DNA of 64,000 nucleotides from CAMLFJ01 sp040902305 (GTDB lineage Bacteria; Methylomirabilota; Methylomirabilia; Rokubacteriales; CSP1-6): the NCBI GenBank assembly GCA_040902305.1, contig JBBDXN010000146.1:1-64000 (forward strand). The letters are read 5' to 3'. Below are positions 17,726 through 25,459 of the stretch, in pieces. The translations under genes and the position numbers were made by a program. The notes under the pieces are model-generated. The model was not told the origin of the DNA. It did not search any database and was given only the letters and a program-made list of their open reading frames with translations. The first letter of the stretch is position 1; every line of letters begins with the position of its first letter.

Positions 17726-19324
17726 ATGAGTCATCGAGCCCGACGGTTCCTCGGAGTTCTATCCGTGGGTTTGCTGCTGGCGGCGGTCTCTCCCGCGGCC
17801 GCGCAGGACAAGCCCCGGCACGGCGGAGAGCTGGTCTTCGCGGTGCCTTCCGAGCCGCCCTCCTACGACGCCCACCAGGAGGAGACGTTCGGGGTCATCC
17901 ATCCGATGGCGCCCCACTACAGCACCCTCCTGAAAGTTGATCCGTTCGACAAGACCGGGACCAAGCCGGTCGGGGATCTCGCCGAGTCGTGGGTGATCTC
18001 CAAGGATGGCCTGGTCTACACGTTCAAGCTGCGTCACGGGGTGAAGTTCCACGACGGCGCGGAGATGACCTCGAAGGACGTCAAGGCCTCGTATGACAAG
18101 ATCATCTTCCCGCCCCAGGGCGTCAAGTCCTCGCGGCGTACCACCTACCAGTCGGTGGAGGTCGTGGAAGCTCCCGATCCCCACACGGTGCGATTCCGGC
18201 TCAAGTGGCAGGAGTCTTCCTTCCTGCTGAACCTCTCCTCGCCGTGGAACTGGATCTACAAGGCGGAGCTGATCGCCAAGGACCCGCACTGGCACGAGAA
18301 GAACGTCATGGGCACGGGGCCCTTCAAGTTCGTCGAGCACGTACGGGGCTCGCACTGGGTGGGCAAGAAGAACGCCGACTACTGGGACAAGGGCAAGCCC
18401 TACCTCGACGGCTATCGCGCCCTCTTCATCAAGTCCTCGTCGGCGCAGGTGGCGGCGGTCCGGGGCGAGCGGGCGCACATCCAGTTCCGGGGCTTCAGCC
18501 CGGCGGAGCGGGACCAGCTCGTGTCCGCGCTCGGCCCCAAGATCACGGTGCAGGAGAGCCCGTGGGACTGCGTGCTCATGGTGGCCATGCACCACGACAA
18601 GAAGCCGTTCGACGACAAGCGCGTGCGACGCGCCATGACCCTGGCCCTCGACCGTTACGAGGGCTCGAAGAACCTCTCCCGGATCGCCATCGTCCGTGAC
18701 GTCGCGGGCGTCCAGGTGCCGGGCACGCCGTACGCCACGCCGCCCGAGGAGCTGGCCAAGCTGGCGGGCTACTCCAAGGACATCAACGCCCAGCGGGCCG
18801 AGGCGCGCAAGCTGCTCAAGGAGGCCGGTGTCCCGGAGGGCTTCTCCTTCACCTTCAAGAACCGCGGAACGCCGATGCCGTACGAGCCGGTCTCCATCTG
18901 GCTCATCGACCAGTGGCGCCAGATCGGGCTCAACGTCAAGCAAGAGGTCATCGAGTCCTCCGCCTACCACCCGATGCTGAAGCGGGGTGATTTCGACGTG
19001 GCCATGGACTTCGCCTGCGGCTTCATCGTCGAGCCCGACCTCGACCTCGGTCGGTTCGTCAGCACCTCGGACGCCAACTACGGCAAGCACAAGGACAAGG
19101 TCATCGACGAGCTGTACCTGAAGCAAGCGCGGGCCGCGGATCCGGAGGAGCGCAAGAAGTACGTCCGCGCCTTCGAGAAGCGCCTGCTCGACGAAGAGGT
19201 GCACGTCTTCTACACGCTCCAGTGGAATCGGATCATCCCGCACAGCTCGAAGGTGAAGGGCTGGACGATCACGCCGAGTCACTATCTCAACAACCAGCTC
19301 GACACCGTCTGGCTGACCGAGTAG
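17726..19324 (+). CDS. dppA: ABC transporter substrate-binding protein, family 5 (DppA/OppA type)
   Basis: A 532-residue periplasmic binding protein. Signal peptide: basic MSHRARRFLG, hydrophobic VLSVGLLLAAVS, cleavage after PAAAQ. The mature protein has family-5 motifs ELVFAVPSEPPSYDAH, KPVGDLAESWVISKDGLVYT and FKLRHGVKFHDGAEMTSKDV, then HYLNNQLDTVWL at the end. Ligand could be di/oligopeptides, nickel or other small molecules. ATG preceded by GAGGAGG. Unlike most systems the two ATPase genes precede it and the permease genes follow, across a short assembly gap. Confidence 0.92.
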   Translation: MSHRARRFLGVLSVGLLLAAVSPAAAQDKPRHGGELVFAVPSEPPSYDAHQEETFGVIHPMAPHYSTLLKVDPFDKTGTKPVGDLAESWVISKDGLVYTFKLRHGVKFHDGAEMTSKDVKASYDKIIFPPQGVKSSRRTTYQSVEVVEAPDPHTVRFRLKWQESSFLLNLSSPWNWIYKAELIAKDPHWHEKNVMGTGPFKFVEHVRGSHWVGKKNADYWDKGKPYLDGYRALFIKSSSAQVAAVRGERAHIQFRGFSPAERDQLVSALGPKITVQESPWDCVLMVAMHHDKKPFDDKRVRRAMTLALDRYEGSKNLSRIAIVRDVAGVQVPGTPYATPPEELAKLAGYSKDINAQRAEARKLLKEAGVPEGFSFTFKNRGTPMPYEPVSIWLIDQWRQIGLNVKQEVIESSAYHPMLKRGDFDVAMDFACGFIVEPDLDLGRFVSTSDANYGKHKDKVIDELYLKQARAADPEERKKYVRAFEKRLLDEEVHVFYTLQWNRIIPHSSKVKGWTITPSHYLNNQLDTVWLTE

Positions 19325-19346
19325 GGAGGGTGGCGGGGGGGGGGGG

Positions 19347-19356
19347 NNNNNNNNNN
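19347..19356. other. assembly gap (10 Ns) after a G homopolymer
   Basis: Ten Ns directly follow a run of about 13 G residues between dppA and dppB. It is a scaffold gap or unresolved homopolymer. The gap may be of any true length, so adjacency of the genes on either side is likely but not proven. Confidence 0.95.
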
Positions 19357-19398
19357 GGGCTCTCCCGGAGGCCGCGCCGCTCACCGGCGACCGCGCTC

Positions 19399-20352
19399 GT
19401 GAGCAAGTACATCCTGAAGCGGTTCCTGCTGATGATCCCGACGCTCTTCGGCGTCGCGACGCTCATCTTCTTCCTGATCCGCGTGGTGCCGGGCGATGTC
19501 GCGGAGCTCCGGCTCGCGGGGGACAGCTCGGCCGTGTCCGCCGAGGTGCTCGCCCAGGAGCGGGCGCGCTTCGGGCTGGACAAGCCCCTCTGGCATCAGT
19601 ACGCGGTCTGGATGTGGGGGGCCATGCAGCTCGACTTCGGCACGTCGATGTGGACGGGCGCCCCGATCTGGGAGGAGATCAAGCTGCGCTTCGCGCTCTC
19701 GCTCCAGGTCGCGGTCATGGCCACCATCGTGGCCGTCCTGCTCGCCATCCCCCTGGGCGTGGTGTCCGCGCTCAAGCAGGACACCTGGGTGGACTACTCG
19801 GTCCGCATCTTCTCCATCGCCGGATTGGCCACGCCGTCGTTCTGGCTCGGAATCGTGCTGATCCTGGTGATGCTCATCGCGTTCAAGTGGCTGCCGCCCA
19901 TGGTCTACACCCCGTTCTGGGTGAATCCGTGGCAGAACATGGCCCAGCTCATCTGGCCGGCGGTGGCGGTCGGGTACCGGTACTCCGCGGTGGCGACCCG
20001 CATGACGCGCTCGGCCATGCTGGAAGTCCTGCGGGAAGACTACATCCGGACGGCCCGCGCCAAGGGGCTGGTCGAGAAGCTGATCCTGTCTCGCCACGCG
20101 CTCAAGAACGCCATGCTGCCGGTGCTGACCGTGGTGGGTCTCGAGTTCGCCTTTCTGCTCGGCGGGCTCGTGGTCACCGAGCAGGTGTTCAACCTGAACG
20201 GGCTCGGCCTGCTCCTAGTCCAGGCGGTGGCCCATCGTGACTACACGCTGACCCAGGCGCTCGTCATGCTCGTGGCCGGCGCCTTCATCGTGGTGAACTT
20301 CCTGATGGACATCACGTTCGCCTGGCTCGATCCGAGAATCCGTTACCGTTAG
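19399..20352 (+). CDS. dppB: peptide/nickel ABC transporter permease (DppB type)
   Basis: A 317-residue inner-membrane permease with six membrane segments. YILKRFLLMIPTLFGVATLI is the DppB N-terminus and TM1; the EAA loop region reads TRMTRSAMLEVLREDYIRTA followed by RAKGL, and VVTEQVFNLNGLGLLLV is the last conserved block. GTG 19399 is chosen as the first start at the domain; the frame upstream runs into the Ns. It pairs with DppC, 4 bases downstream. Confidence 0.92.
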   Translation: MSKYILKRFLLMIPTLFGVATLIFFLIRVVPGDVAELRLAGDSSAVSAEVLAQERARFGLDKPLWHQYAVWMWGAMQLDFGTSMWTGAPIWEEIKLRFALSLQVAVMATIVAVLLAIPLGVVSALKQDTWVDYSVRIFSIAGLATPSFWLGIVLILVMLIAFKWLPPMVYTPFWVNPWQNMAQLIWPAVAVGYRYSAVATRMTRSAMLEVLREDYIRTARAKGLVEKLILSRHALKNAMLPVLTVVGLEFAFLLGGLVVTEQVFNLNGLGLLLVQAVAHRDYTLTQALVMLVAGAFIVVNFLMDITFAWLDPRIRYR

Positions 20353-20356
20353 CGCC

Positions 20357-21265
20357 ATGGCAATCACCTCGCCGATCGACCAGGTCGCTAGCGTCGACGC
20401 CGCCCCCCCGGCCCGCGCCGCCCGGTGGTGGGCCGCCGCGCGCGACTTCACGTGGCGCCGTCCGCTCGGCGCCATCGGCGCCGCCGTCATCGTCATCATG
20501 CTGGCCGTCGCCGCCGTCGCCCCCCTGATCGCCCCCTACGACCCGCTCACGGTGAACTTCGGCGCCATGCTGACGGCTCCCAACGCCCAGCACTGGCTGG
20601 GCACCGATGCCTTCGGCCGCGACGTGCTGACCCGGCTGATCTACGGCTCGCAAACCGCCCTCATCGTCGGGTTCGGCGCGGCGTTCATCGGCGCGACCCT
20701 GGGCGCCGTCCTCGGAGTCGGCAGCGCCTATTTCGGGGGGCGGATCGATCTTTACCTCCAGCGGGTGATGGACGTCTTCATCTCGTTCCCGTTGATCATC
20801 CTGGCCCTCGTGATGGTGGCGATCCTGGGCAACAACCTCCCGAACCTGATCGCCGCCATCACCATCCCCATGATTCCCCGCTGCGCCCTCGTGATCCGGT
20901 CGAGCGCGCTCGCCATCCGCGAGCTGCCGTACGTGGACGCGGCCCGGGCCGCCGGCTTCCGCCACCGGCGCATCATCCTGCGGCACATGCTGCCGAACGT
21001 CATGGCGTCGTACCTGATCATGCTCACCGCGTTCCTCGGCCAGGCCATCCTGCTCGAGGCCTCGCTCTCTTTTCTGGGGCTCGGGGTGCAGGAGCCGAAC
21101 GCGGCGTGGGGCTTGATGCTGCGGGGCGCCGCGGTGGAGTTCGCGGAGACCGCGCCCTGGATGGCCATCTTCCCCGGCGTCGCGATCAGCCTCGCGGTCT
21201 TCGCCTTCAACCTGTTCGGCGACTCGCTCCGCGACGCGCTGGATCCCAAGCTCCGGACGCTGTAG
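20357..21265 (+). CDS. dppC: peptide/nickel ABC transporter permease (DppC type)
   Basis: A 302-residue permease with the OppC_N domain (about 35-85: PLGAIGAAVIVIMLAVAAVA), the signature HWLGTDAFGRDVLTRLIYGS, the EAA-type loop YVDAARAAGFRHRRIILRHM and the end block FNLFGDSLRDALDPKL. It completes the dppD-F-A-B-C transporter. The next gene (ferredoxin) has its own promoter, so the transcript probably ends near here, though I see no hairpin terminator. Confidence 0.92.
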   Translation: MAITSPIDQVASVDAAPPARAARWWAAARDFTWRRPLGAIGAAVIVIMLAVAAVAPLIAPYDPLTVNFGAMLTAPNAQHWLGTDAFGRDVLTRLIYGSQTALIVGFGAAFIGATLGAVLGVGSAYFGGRIDLYLQRVMDVFISFPLIILALVMVAILGNNLPNLIAAITIPMIPRCALVIRSSALAIRELPYVDAARAAGFRHRRIILRHMLPNVMASYLIMLTAFLGQAILLEASLSFLGLGVQEPNAAWGLMLRGAAVEFAETAPWMAIFPGVAISLAVFAFNLFGDSLRDALDPKLRTL

Positions 21266-21283
21266 CCCCCCGGGTCAAACGCC

Positions 21284-21312
21284 TTGACACCTGTGCTGCA
21301 AGTTGGTAGAAG
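21284..21312 (+). promoter_or_regulatory. sigma-70-type promoter for the ferredoxin gene
   Basis: TTGACA (21284-21289), 17-base spacer, TAGAAG (21307-21312). Expected start near 21319, giving a leader of about 45 bases that ends with a strong AGGAGG ribosome site before ATG 21365. Confidence 0.6.
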
Positions 21313-21364
21313 TATGTGGGTTTCCCGGAAGTTCCCCCGGGTCACCGGTTAACAGGAGGCCGGA

Positions 21365-21631
21365 ATGGCGTATATCATCGCTGAACCCTGCATCAACGTG
21401 AAGGACAAGGCCTGTGTCGAGGTCTGTCCGGTGGACTGCATCTACGAGGGCGAGACCATGCTCTACATCCACCCGGATGAGTGCATCGACTGCGGGGCGT
21501 GCGAGCCGGTCTGCCCGGTGAAGGCGATCTTCGCGGAAGACGAGACGCCGGCCGAATGGAAGAACTTCATCGAGCTGAACAAGCAGTTCTTCAAGGACAA
21601 CCCGGGCGTCAAGCCGGCCACCAAGGCCTAG
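21365..21631 (+). CDS. fdxA: 7Fe/8Fe ferredoxin
   Basis: An 88-residue ferredoxin. Cluster-binding cysteines appear as CINVKDKACVEVCPVDCIYE and CIDCGACEPVCPVKAIF. The wide spacing in the first motif (C-x7-C-x3-C-P) is that of FdxA-type 7Fe proteins ([3Fe-4S]+[4Fe-4S]). The C-terminal WKNFIELNKQFF helix is usual for the family. It is a small soluble electron carrier, transcribed alone: promoter upstream, hairpin terminator downstream. Confidence 0.92.
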   Translation: MAYIIAEPCINVKDKACVEVCPVDCIYEGETMLYIHPDECIDCGACEPVCPVKAIFAEDETPAEWKNFIELNKQFFKDNPGVKPATKA

Positions 21632-21661
21632 CCGACTCCGCCGTCCGCTCGAGGCGACGAG

Positions 21662-21689
21662 GGACCCGCTCGCGGGTCCTTCTCTTTTT
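21662..21689 (+). terminator. rho-independent terminator after the ferredoxin gene
   Basis: GGACCCGC (21662-21669), a 2-base turn, GCGGGTCC (21672-21679), then TTCTCTTTTT. A strong GC stem followed by a T tract 30 bases after the ferredoxin stop. Confidence 0.85.
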
Positions 21690-21721
21690 GCCCTGACGCG
21701 GCGGCAGGGCCGCGCGACCGA

Positions 21722-21739
21722 TGCACAGGGCGCGGTGCA
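21722..21739 (+). promoter_or_regulatory. NtrC-like upstream activator site
   Basis: TGCAC-N8-GTGCA, an 18-bp dyad with the same arms and spacing as the enterobacterial NtrC consensus (TGCAC...GTGCA). It lies about 85 bases before the expected start of the sigma-54 promoter at 21789, a usual distance for an enhancer site. One dyad only. Confidence 0.45.
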
Positions 21740-21788
21740 CGAGCGGAGCCCGATGGGTGAATTCGCGCGATTCGCGGCTCTCGACGCG

Positions 21789-21803
21789 TGGCACAGGGCT
21801 TGC
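21789..21803 (+). promoter_or_regulatory. sigma-54 (-24/-12) promoter
   Basis: TGGCAC-N5-TTGC, an exact match to the core RpoN consensus with correct spacing. Transcription would start near 21815, just before the ATG at 21818. Confidence 0.55.
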
Positions 21804-21817
21804 GATGGGTCACGCGC

Positions 21818-22156
21818 ATGACCGCCTTGATGCCCGCTCCCGAGACCGCTCCCCGGCCTTCGCCGCCCCGCATCCCCAAGGGCCTCGCGGTCGCGGGCGC
21901 GCTGCCCACCGCGGCCGCCCGCCCGCTGCCCGGCTTCCACGGCGCCGTCTCCGACTTCAAGCGCCGGCTGATCGAGGCCACGCTGACCCAGTCCGGCGGC
22001 AACCGGACGCGCGCCGCGCGGGCGCTCGGGCTGCAGCGCACGTACCTCCTGCGCCTCATCCGCGAGTTCGAGGTCCGCGTGCCGCCGGGGCCGCTGCCCG
22101 CGCCGCGCGCCGCGCTGACCGCGCCCTCGCGCGGGGCGGGGGCCGCGCCCCCGTAA
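21818..22156 (+). CDS. small Fis-type helix-turn-helix protein
   Basis: A protein of about 112 residues. A Pro/Ala-rich N-terminus is followed by FHGAVSDFKRRLIEATLTQS, then GGNRTRAARALGLQRTYLLR and LIREFEV: a Fis-type HTH as found at the C-terminus of NtrC-family sigma-54 activators. The receiver and AAA+ domains are absent, so it cannot activate sigma-54 RNA polymerase itself. It may be a DNA-binding competitor, a partner subunit or a relic. ATG 21818 is chosen because it lies just after the predicted sigma-54 start; an in-frame TTG at 21788 would be upstream of that start. Confidence 0.6.
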   Translation: MTALMPAPETAPRPSPPRIPKGLAVAGALPTAAARPLPGFHGAVSDFKRRLIEATLTQSGGNRTRAARALGLQRTYLLRLIREFEVRVPPGPLPAPRAALTAPSRGAGAAPP

Positions 22157-22161
22157 ACCCG

Positions 22162-22190
22162 TTGACACCCGGTCACGCCCCGGTTTGAAA
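22162..22190 (+). promoter_or_regulatory. sigma-70-type promoter giving a near-leaderless transcript
   Basis: TTGACA (22162-22167), 17 bases, TTGAAA (22185-22190). The GTG start of the thiolase-like gene is at 22198, at or within a base or two of the expected transcription start, and there is no Shine-Dalgarno. Confidence 0.5.
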
Positions 22191-22197
22191 TGGACGC

Positions 22198-23325
22198 GTG
22201 AGCGACGTGTGGATCGCCGGCGCGGGCATGACCCGCTTCGGCCGACGCGACGAGAACCTCCAGGACCTCATGGCCGAGGCCGCCCTCGCCGCCATGAACG
22301 ACGCGGGGATCGAGCGCCCCGACGCCCTCGTGGTGGCCGCGATGAACCCGGAGGAGTTCACCGGCGAGGGCAACTACGGCTCGCTGATCGGCACCCGGCT
22401 CGGCCTCTCCTACGCACCGGCCATGCGCGTGGAGACCGCGACGTCGTCCGGGGTGGCCGCGGTGTACACCGCCTTCGCGGCCATCGCGGCCGGCTTTCAT
22501 CGCTCCGTGCTCGTGGTGGGCGGCGAGAAGATGACCCATCTCCCGACCCCCCGCGTGTCCGAGATCATCGGCCGCTCCATCGATCCCCACGAGAAGAGCT
22601 ACGGCACCACCATGCCGGCCCTGGCCGGACTCATCACGCGCGCCACCATGCACCGTCGCGGCATGACGCTCAAGGAGATCTCGCAGGTCGCGGTGAAGAA
22701 CCACGCGAACGGCGCCCGCAACCCGTTCGCCCATTTCCAGGAGCCGGTGACCCTCGACGCGGTGATGGAGAGCCGGCTCGTCGCCGATCCGCTCCGCCTC
22801 TATCACTGCTGCCCGATCTCCGACGGGGGCGCCGCGCTCCTGCTGACCGCGGACCGGCGGGGCGTGCGCATCGCGGGCATCGGGCAGGGAGCCGACACCA
22901 TCGCGGTCCGCTACCGGACGGACCTGACGTCGTTCCGCGCCACCCAGGCGGCGGCGGAGGCCGCGTACCGGATGGCCGGCTTCGGGGCCGCGCGCGTCGA
23001 GATCGCGGAGATCCACGACGCGTTCGCCCCGTTCGAGCTGATCTCGCTCGAGGACACCGGCCTCGTGCCGCCGGGCAAGGCGGGCCGGGCCACCCTCGAC
23101 GGCGAGACCGCCATCGGCGGGCGGCTGCCCGTGAACACCTCCGGCGGGCTCAAGGCGCGCGGCCACCCGCTGGCCGCCACCGGCATCTCGCAGCTCGTCG
23201 AGCTGTACTGGCAGCTCACCGGCCGGGCGGACGGCCGCCAGGTGGAGGCCCGCGTCGGCCTGGCCCAGTCCATCGGCGGCCTCGCCACCAACAACTGGGT
23301 GACCTTGCTGGAATCGCGGCGCTGA
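22198..23325 (+). CDS. thiolase-fold protein lacking the nucleophilic cysteine
   Basis: A 375-residue thiolase of the SCP-x/lipid-transfer group. The fold motifs are intact (VWIAGAGMTRFGRR, VLVVGGEKMTH, NTSGGLKARGHPLAATG with the catalytic His), but the active-site block reads VETATSSGVAAVY, so Thr82 replaces the usual nucleophilic Cys of the CASG motif. It can hardly be a normal acetyl-CoA C-acyltransferase. Similar Cys-less thiolases, paired with a DUF35 protein as here, act as retro-aldolases in steroid side-chain breakdown (Ltp2-type). The next three genes overlap or abut it and also handle acyl-CoA. Confidence 0.85.
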   Translation: MSDVWIAGAGMTRFGRRDENLQDLMAEAALAAMNDAGIERPDALVVAAMNPEEFTGEGNYGSLIGTRLGLSYAPAMRVETATSSGVAAVYTAFAAIAAGFHRSVLVVGGEKMTHLPTPRVSEIIGRSIDPHEKSYGTTMPALAGLITRATMHRRGMTLKEISQVAVKNHANGARNPFAHFQEPVTLDAVMESRLVADPLRLYHCCPISDGGAALLLTADRRGVRIAGIGQGADTIAVRYRTDLTSFRATQAAAEAAYRMAGFGAARVEIAEIHDAFAPFELISLEDTGLVPPGKAGRATLDGETAIGGRLPVNTSGGLKARGHPLAATGISQLVELYWQLTGRADGRQVEARVGLAQSIGGLATNNWVTLLESRR

Positions 23326-23753
23326 TGGCCGAGCGCCTCCGCGCCTCCCGCTGCCCCCGCTGCCGGCGCCTGGTGGTGCCGCCCGCCAGCATCTGCCCGG
23401 ACCACCCGGTGCGGATGGAGGAGGCGTCGCTGCCACCGCTCGGCGAGGTGGTCTCCTTCACCACGCTGCACTCGCCGCCCGAGGGGTTCCGGGCCCCGCT
23501 GCACCTGGCCCTGGTCGAGCTGGAAGGCGGCGCCCGGCTCTTCTGCCACGGGACCGCCACCGAGGGCGTGAAGATCGGCTCCCACGTCTCGGTGGAAGCG
23601 GTAGACTCCGTGTTCTACTTCTCTCACATGGGATTCACCGACCGGGCGCGCCTCTTCTGGCGCCGCGCGGGCGCCCGCGGCGAGCGGGTCGCCGCCATCG
23701 GCAAGAGCGTCGTGAAGGGCGTGTGGAACAGGAGGCCCCGTGGCGAAGACTAA
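23325..23753 (+). CDS. DUF35 OB-fold protein with zinc ribbon
   Basis: A 142-residue acyl-CoA-binding partner protein. N-terminal RASRCPRCRRLVVPPASICP is a rubredoxin-like zinc ribbon (its second cysteine pair is reduced to one), followed by the OB-fold domain GEVVSFTTLHSPPEGFRAPL and ALVELEGGARLFCHG. DUF35 proteins form stable complexes with thiolase-like enzymes, and its ATG overlaps the thiolase stop (TGATG), so a complex is likely. It ends within the start of the CoA-transferase gene. Confidence 0.85.
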   Translation: MAERLRASRCPRCRRLVVPPASICPDHPVRMEEASLPPLGEVVSFTTLHSPPEGFRAPLHLALVELEGGARLFCHGTATEGVKIGSHVSVEAVDSVFYFSHMGFTDRARLFWRRAGARGERVAAIGKSVVKGVWNRRPRGED

Positions 23754-25002
23754 GTCCCGCTCCCGCAAGACGGTATCCGCCGCCCGCCCGAAGCCCGCGG
23801 CGCGGCGGACGTCCCGCCGGCCGCCGCTCTCCGGCATGCGCGTCATCGACCTCACCCGGGTGCTGGCCGGGCCGTTCTGCGCCATGTCGCTGGGCGACAT
23901 GGGCGCGGAGGTCATCAAGATCGAGGAGCCCGGCAAGGGCGACGACACCCGGGGCTGGCCGCCCTTCGTGAGCGGGGAGGCCACCTACTTCCTCTCGGTC
24001 AACCGCAACAAGAAGAGCCTCACGCTCAACCTGAAGGCGCCGGAGGGGCAGGAGATCCTGCGCCGACTCCTGGCCTTGGCCGACGTGGTGCTGGAGAACT
24101 TCCGGCCCGGGACGATGGAGCGCCTGGGCTTCGGGTACGAGGCTCTGAGAAGGGTCAATCCCCGGCTGGTGTTCTGCTCGATCTCGGGTTTCGGGGAGAG
24201 CGGCCCCGAGGCGCACCGCCCGGGCTACGACCTGATCGTGCAGGGCGAGTCCGGCGTCATGGACATCACCGGCTTCCCCGACGGCCCGCCGGTCAAGGTG
24301 GGCAACTCCATCGGCGACCTGGTTGCGGGCATGGCCGCCGCGCAGGGCATCACCCTGGCCCTGCTGAGCCGCGAGAAGACGGGAAAAGGGCAGAAGGTCG
24401 AGATCGGCATGCTCGACGTGATGGCCTCGCTGCTCACGTACCAGGCCGGGCTCTACTGGAACGCGGGCGGCCGGCCCGCCCGCCGCGGCAACGAGCACCC
24501 GTCCATCGTGCCGTACGAGGTCTTCAAGGCGCGGGACGTCTACATCACGCTGGGCGTCGCCAACGACTCGCTCTGGGAGCGCGCGTGCCGGGCGCTGGAC
24601 CGCGAGGATCTCGTCGAGGACTCGCGCTTCGACACGGTGGGAAACCGGGTGGCCAACCGGAAGGCTCTCGTGCCGCTCCTCAACGAGATCCTGGGCGCGC
24701 GACCCGCCGACGAGTGGCTGGCGCGCCTGGACAAGGCGGGCGTGCCCGCCGGGCGCATCAAGTCGGTCGCCGAGGTGTGCGAGAGCGCGCATCTCCGGGC
24801 GCGGGGCATGATGGTCTCGCTGCCGCATCCGAAGGCGGGGCCGATCACGGTGATGGGCGTGCCGGTGCGCCTGCACGACACGCCGGGCGCGGCCGCGCTG
24901 CCCCCGCCGCTGCTCGGCCAGCACACCGACGCGATCCTCACCGGGCTCCTGCGCATGCCCAGGGCGCGCGTGGACCAGCTGCGCGCCGCCGGCGTCGTGT
25001 AG
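23740..25002 (+). CDS. class III CoA-transferase (CaiB/BaiF family)
   Basis: A 420-residue family III CoA-transferase. LSGMRVIDLTRVLAGPFCAM is the N-terminal signature; VNRNKKSLTLNLKAPEG, GYDLIVQGESGVMDITG (with the catalytic Asp) and RRGNEHPSIVPYEVF follow. It moves CoA between carboxylic acids such as succinate, formate or carnitine-type acids; substrate unknown. A basic leader of about 30 residues (KTKSRSRK..., Ala/Lys/Arg-rich) precedes the domain. GTG 23740 has AGGAGG upstream and overlaps the DUF35 gene by 14 bases. Confidence 0.9.
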   Translation: MAKTKSRSRKTVSAARPKPAARRTSRRPPLSGMRVIDLTRVLAGPFCAMSLGDMGAEVIKIEEPGKGDDTRGWPPFVSGEATYFLSVNRNKKSLTLNLKAPEGQEILRRLLALADVVLENFRPGTMERLGFGYEALRRVNPRLVFCSISGFGESGPEAHRPGYDLIVQGESGVMDITGFPDGPPVKVGNSIGDLVAGMAAAQGITLALLSREKTGKGQKVEIGMLDVMASLLTYQAGLYWNAGGRPARRGNEHPSIVPYEVFKARDVYITLGVANDSLWERACRALDREDLVEDSRFDTVGNRVANRKALVPLLNEILGARPADEWLARLDKAGVPAGRIKSVAEVCESAHLRARGMMVSLPHPKAGPITVMGVPVRLHDTPGAAALPPPLLGQHTDAILTGLLRMPRARVDQLRAAGVV

Positions 25003-25026
25003 GCCGCGCCCGATGGCGTCCATCGC

Positions 25027-25329
25027 GTGAAGATCGGCCCGCTCGGGCTCGAGGTCGGGCAGCGAGCGCGCCGCACCCAGACCGTGACCGCACACGAGGT
25101 GGAGCTCTACGCCCAGATCACCGGCGACCGCAACCCGCTCCACTTCGACGCGGACTTCGCCGCGCGGACCCGCTTCGGCCGCCTGGTCGCCCAGGGGGGC
25201 ATCGCGGCGGGCATGCTCAATGCGCTGGTGGCCATGGACCTGCCGGGGCCGGGCACCGTGTTCATGAGCCAGGCCCTCAAGTACCTCGCCCCGACCTATC
25301 TCGGCGACACGCTCACCGCCGGCGGCTGA
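25027..25329 (+). pseudogene. MaoC-like hydratase, C-terminus cut off by a palindromic element
   Basis: The frame begins at GTG 25027 and reads VKIGPLGLEVGQRARRTQTV, then YAQITGDRNPLHFDADFAAR (the Asp/His catalytic hydratase-2 motif), GGIAAGMLNALVAMDLPGPG and FMSQALKYLAPTYLGDTL. It stops at 100 residues, whereas free-standing MaoC hot-dog proteins are about 135-150. The stop codon lies inside the left arm of the palindrome at 25317-25445, and no MaoC sequence resumes after it. The catalytic residues remain, but the last strands of the hot-dog fold are missing, so function is doubtful. It would have hydrated an enoyl-CoA made by the upstream acyl-CoA genes. Confidence 0.7.
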
Positions 25330-25445
25330 AAAAGGCCCATCTGCTTCGTTGACGCCCTCGGCCGCACGCTCAACGTAGAGAGACTACGCCTCGCGCGCGG
25401 CCTTCGGGCGTCGCCTCGCAGCTGGACCTTTTTGAGCCGCCGGCG
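25317..25445. mobile_element. 129-bp palindromic MITE-like element
   Basis: Ends are 19-bp inverted repeats with one mismatch: CGCCGGCGGCTGAAAAAGG (25317-25335) and CCTTTTTGAGCCGCCGGCG (25427-25445). The interior is also largely self-complementary (GACGCCC-TCGGCCGC against GCGGCC-TTCGGGCGTC), so the whole element can fold into one long hairpin. It encodes nothing and ends the maoC reading frame. The size and structure fit a non-autonomous element or large REP/BIME-type repeat. Confidence 0.7.
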
Positions 25446-25459
25446 AGCTGTTCGGCGTT

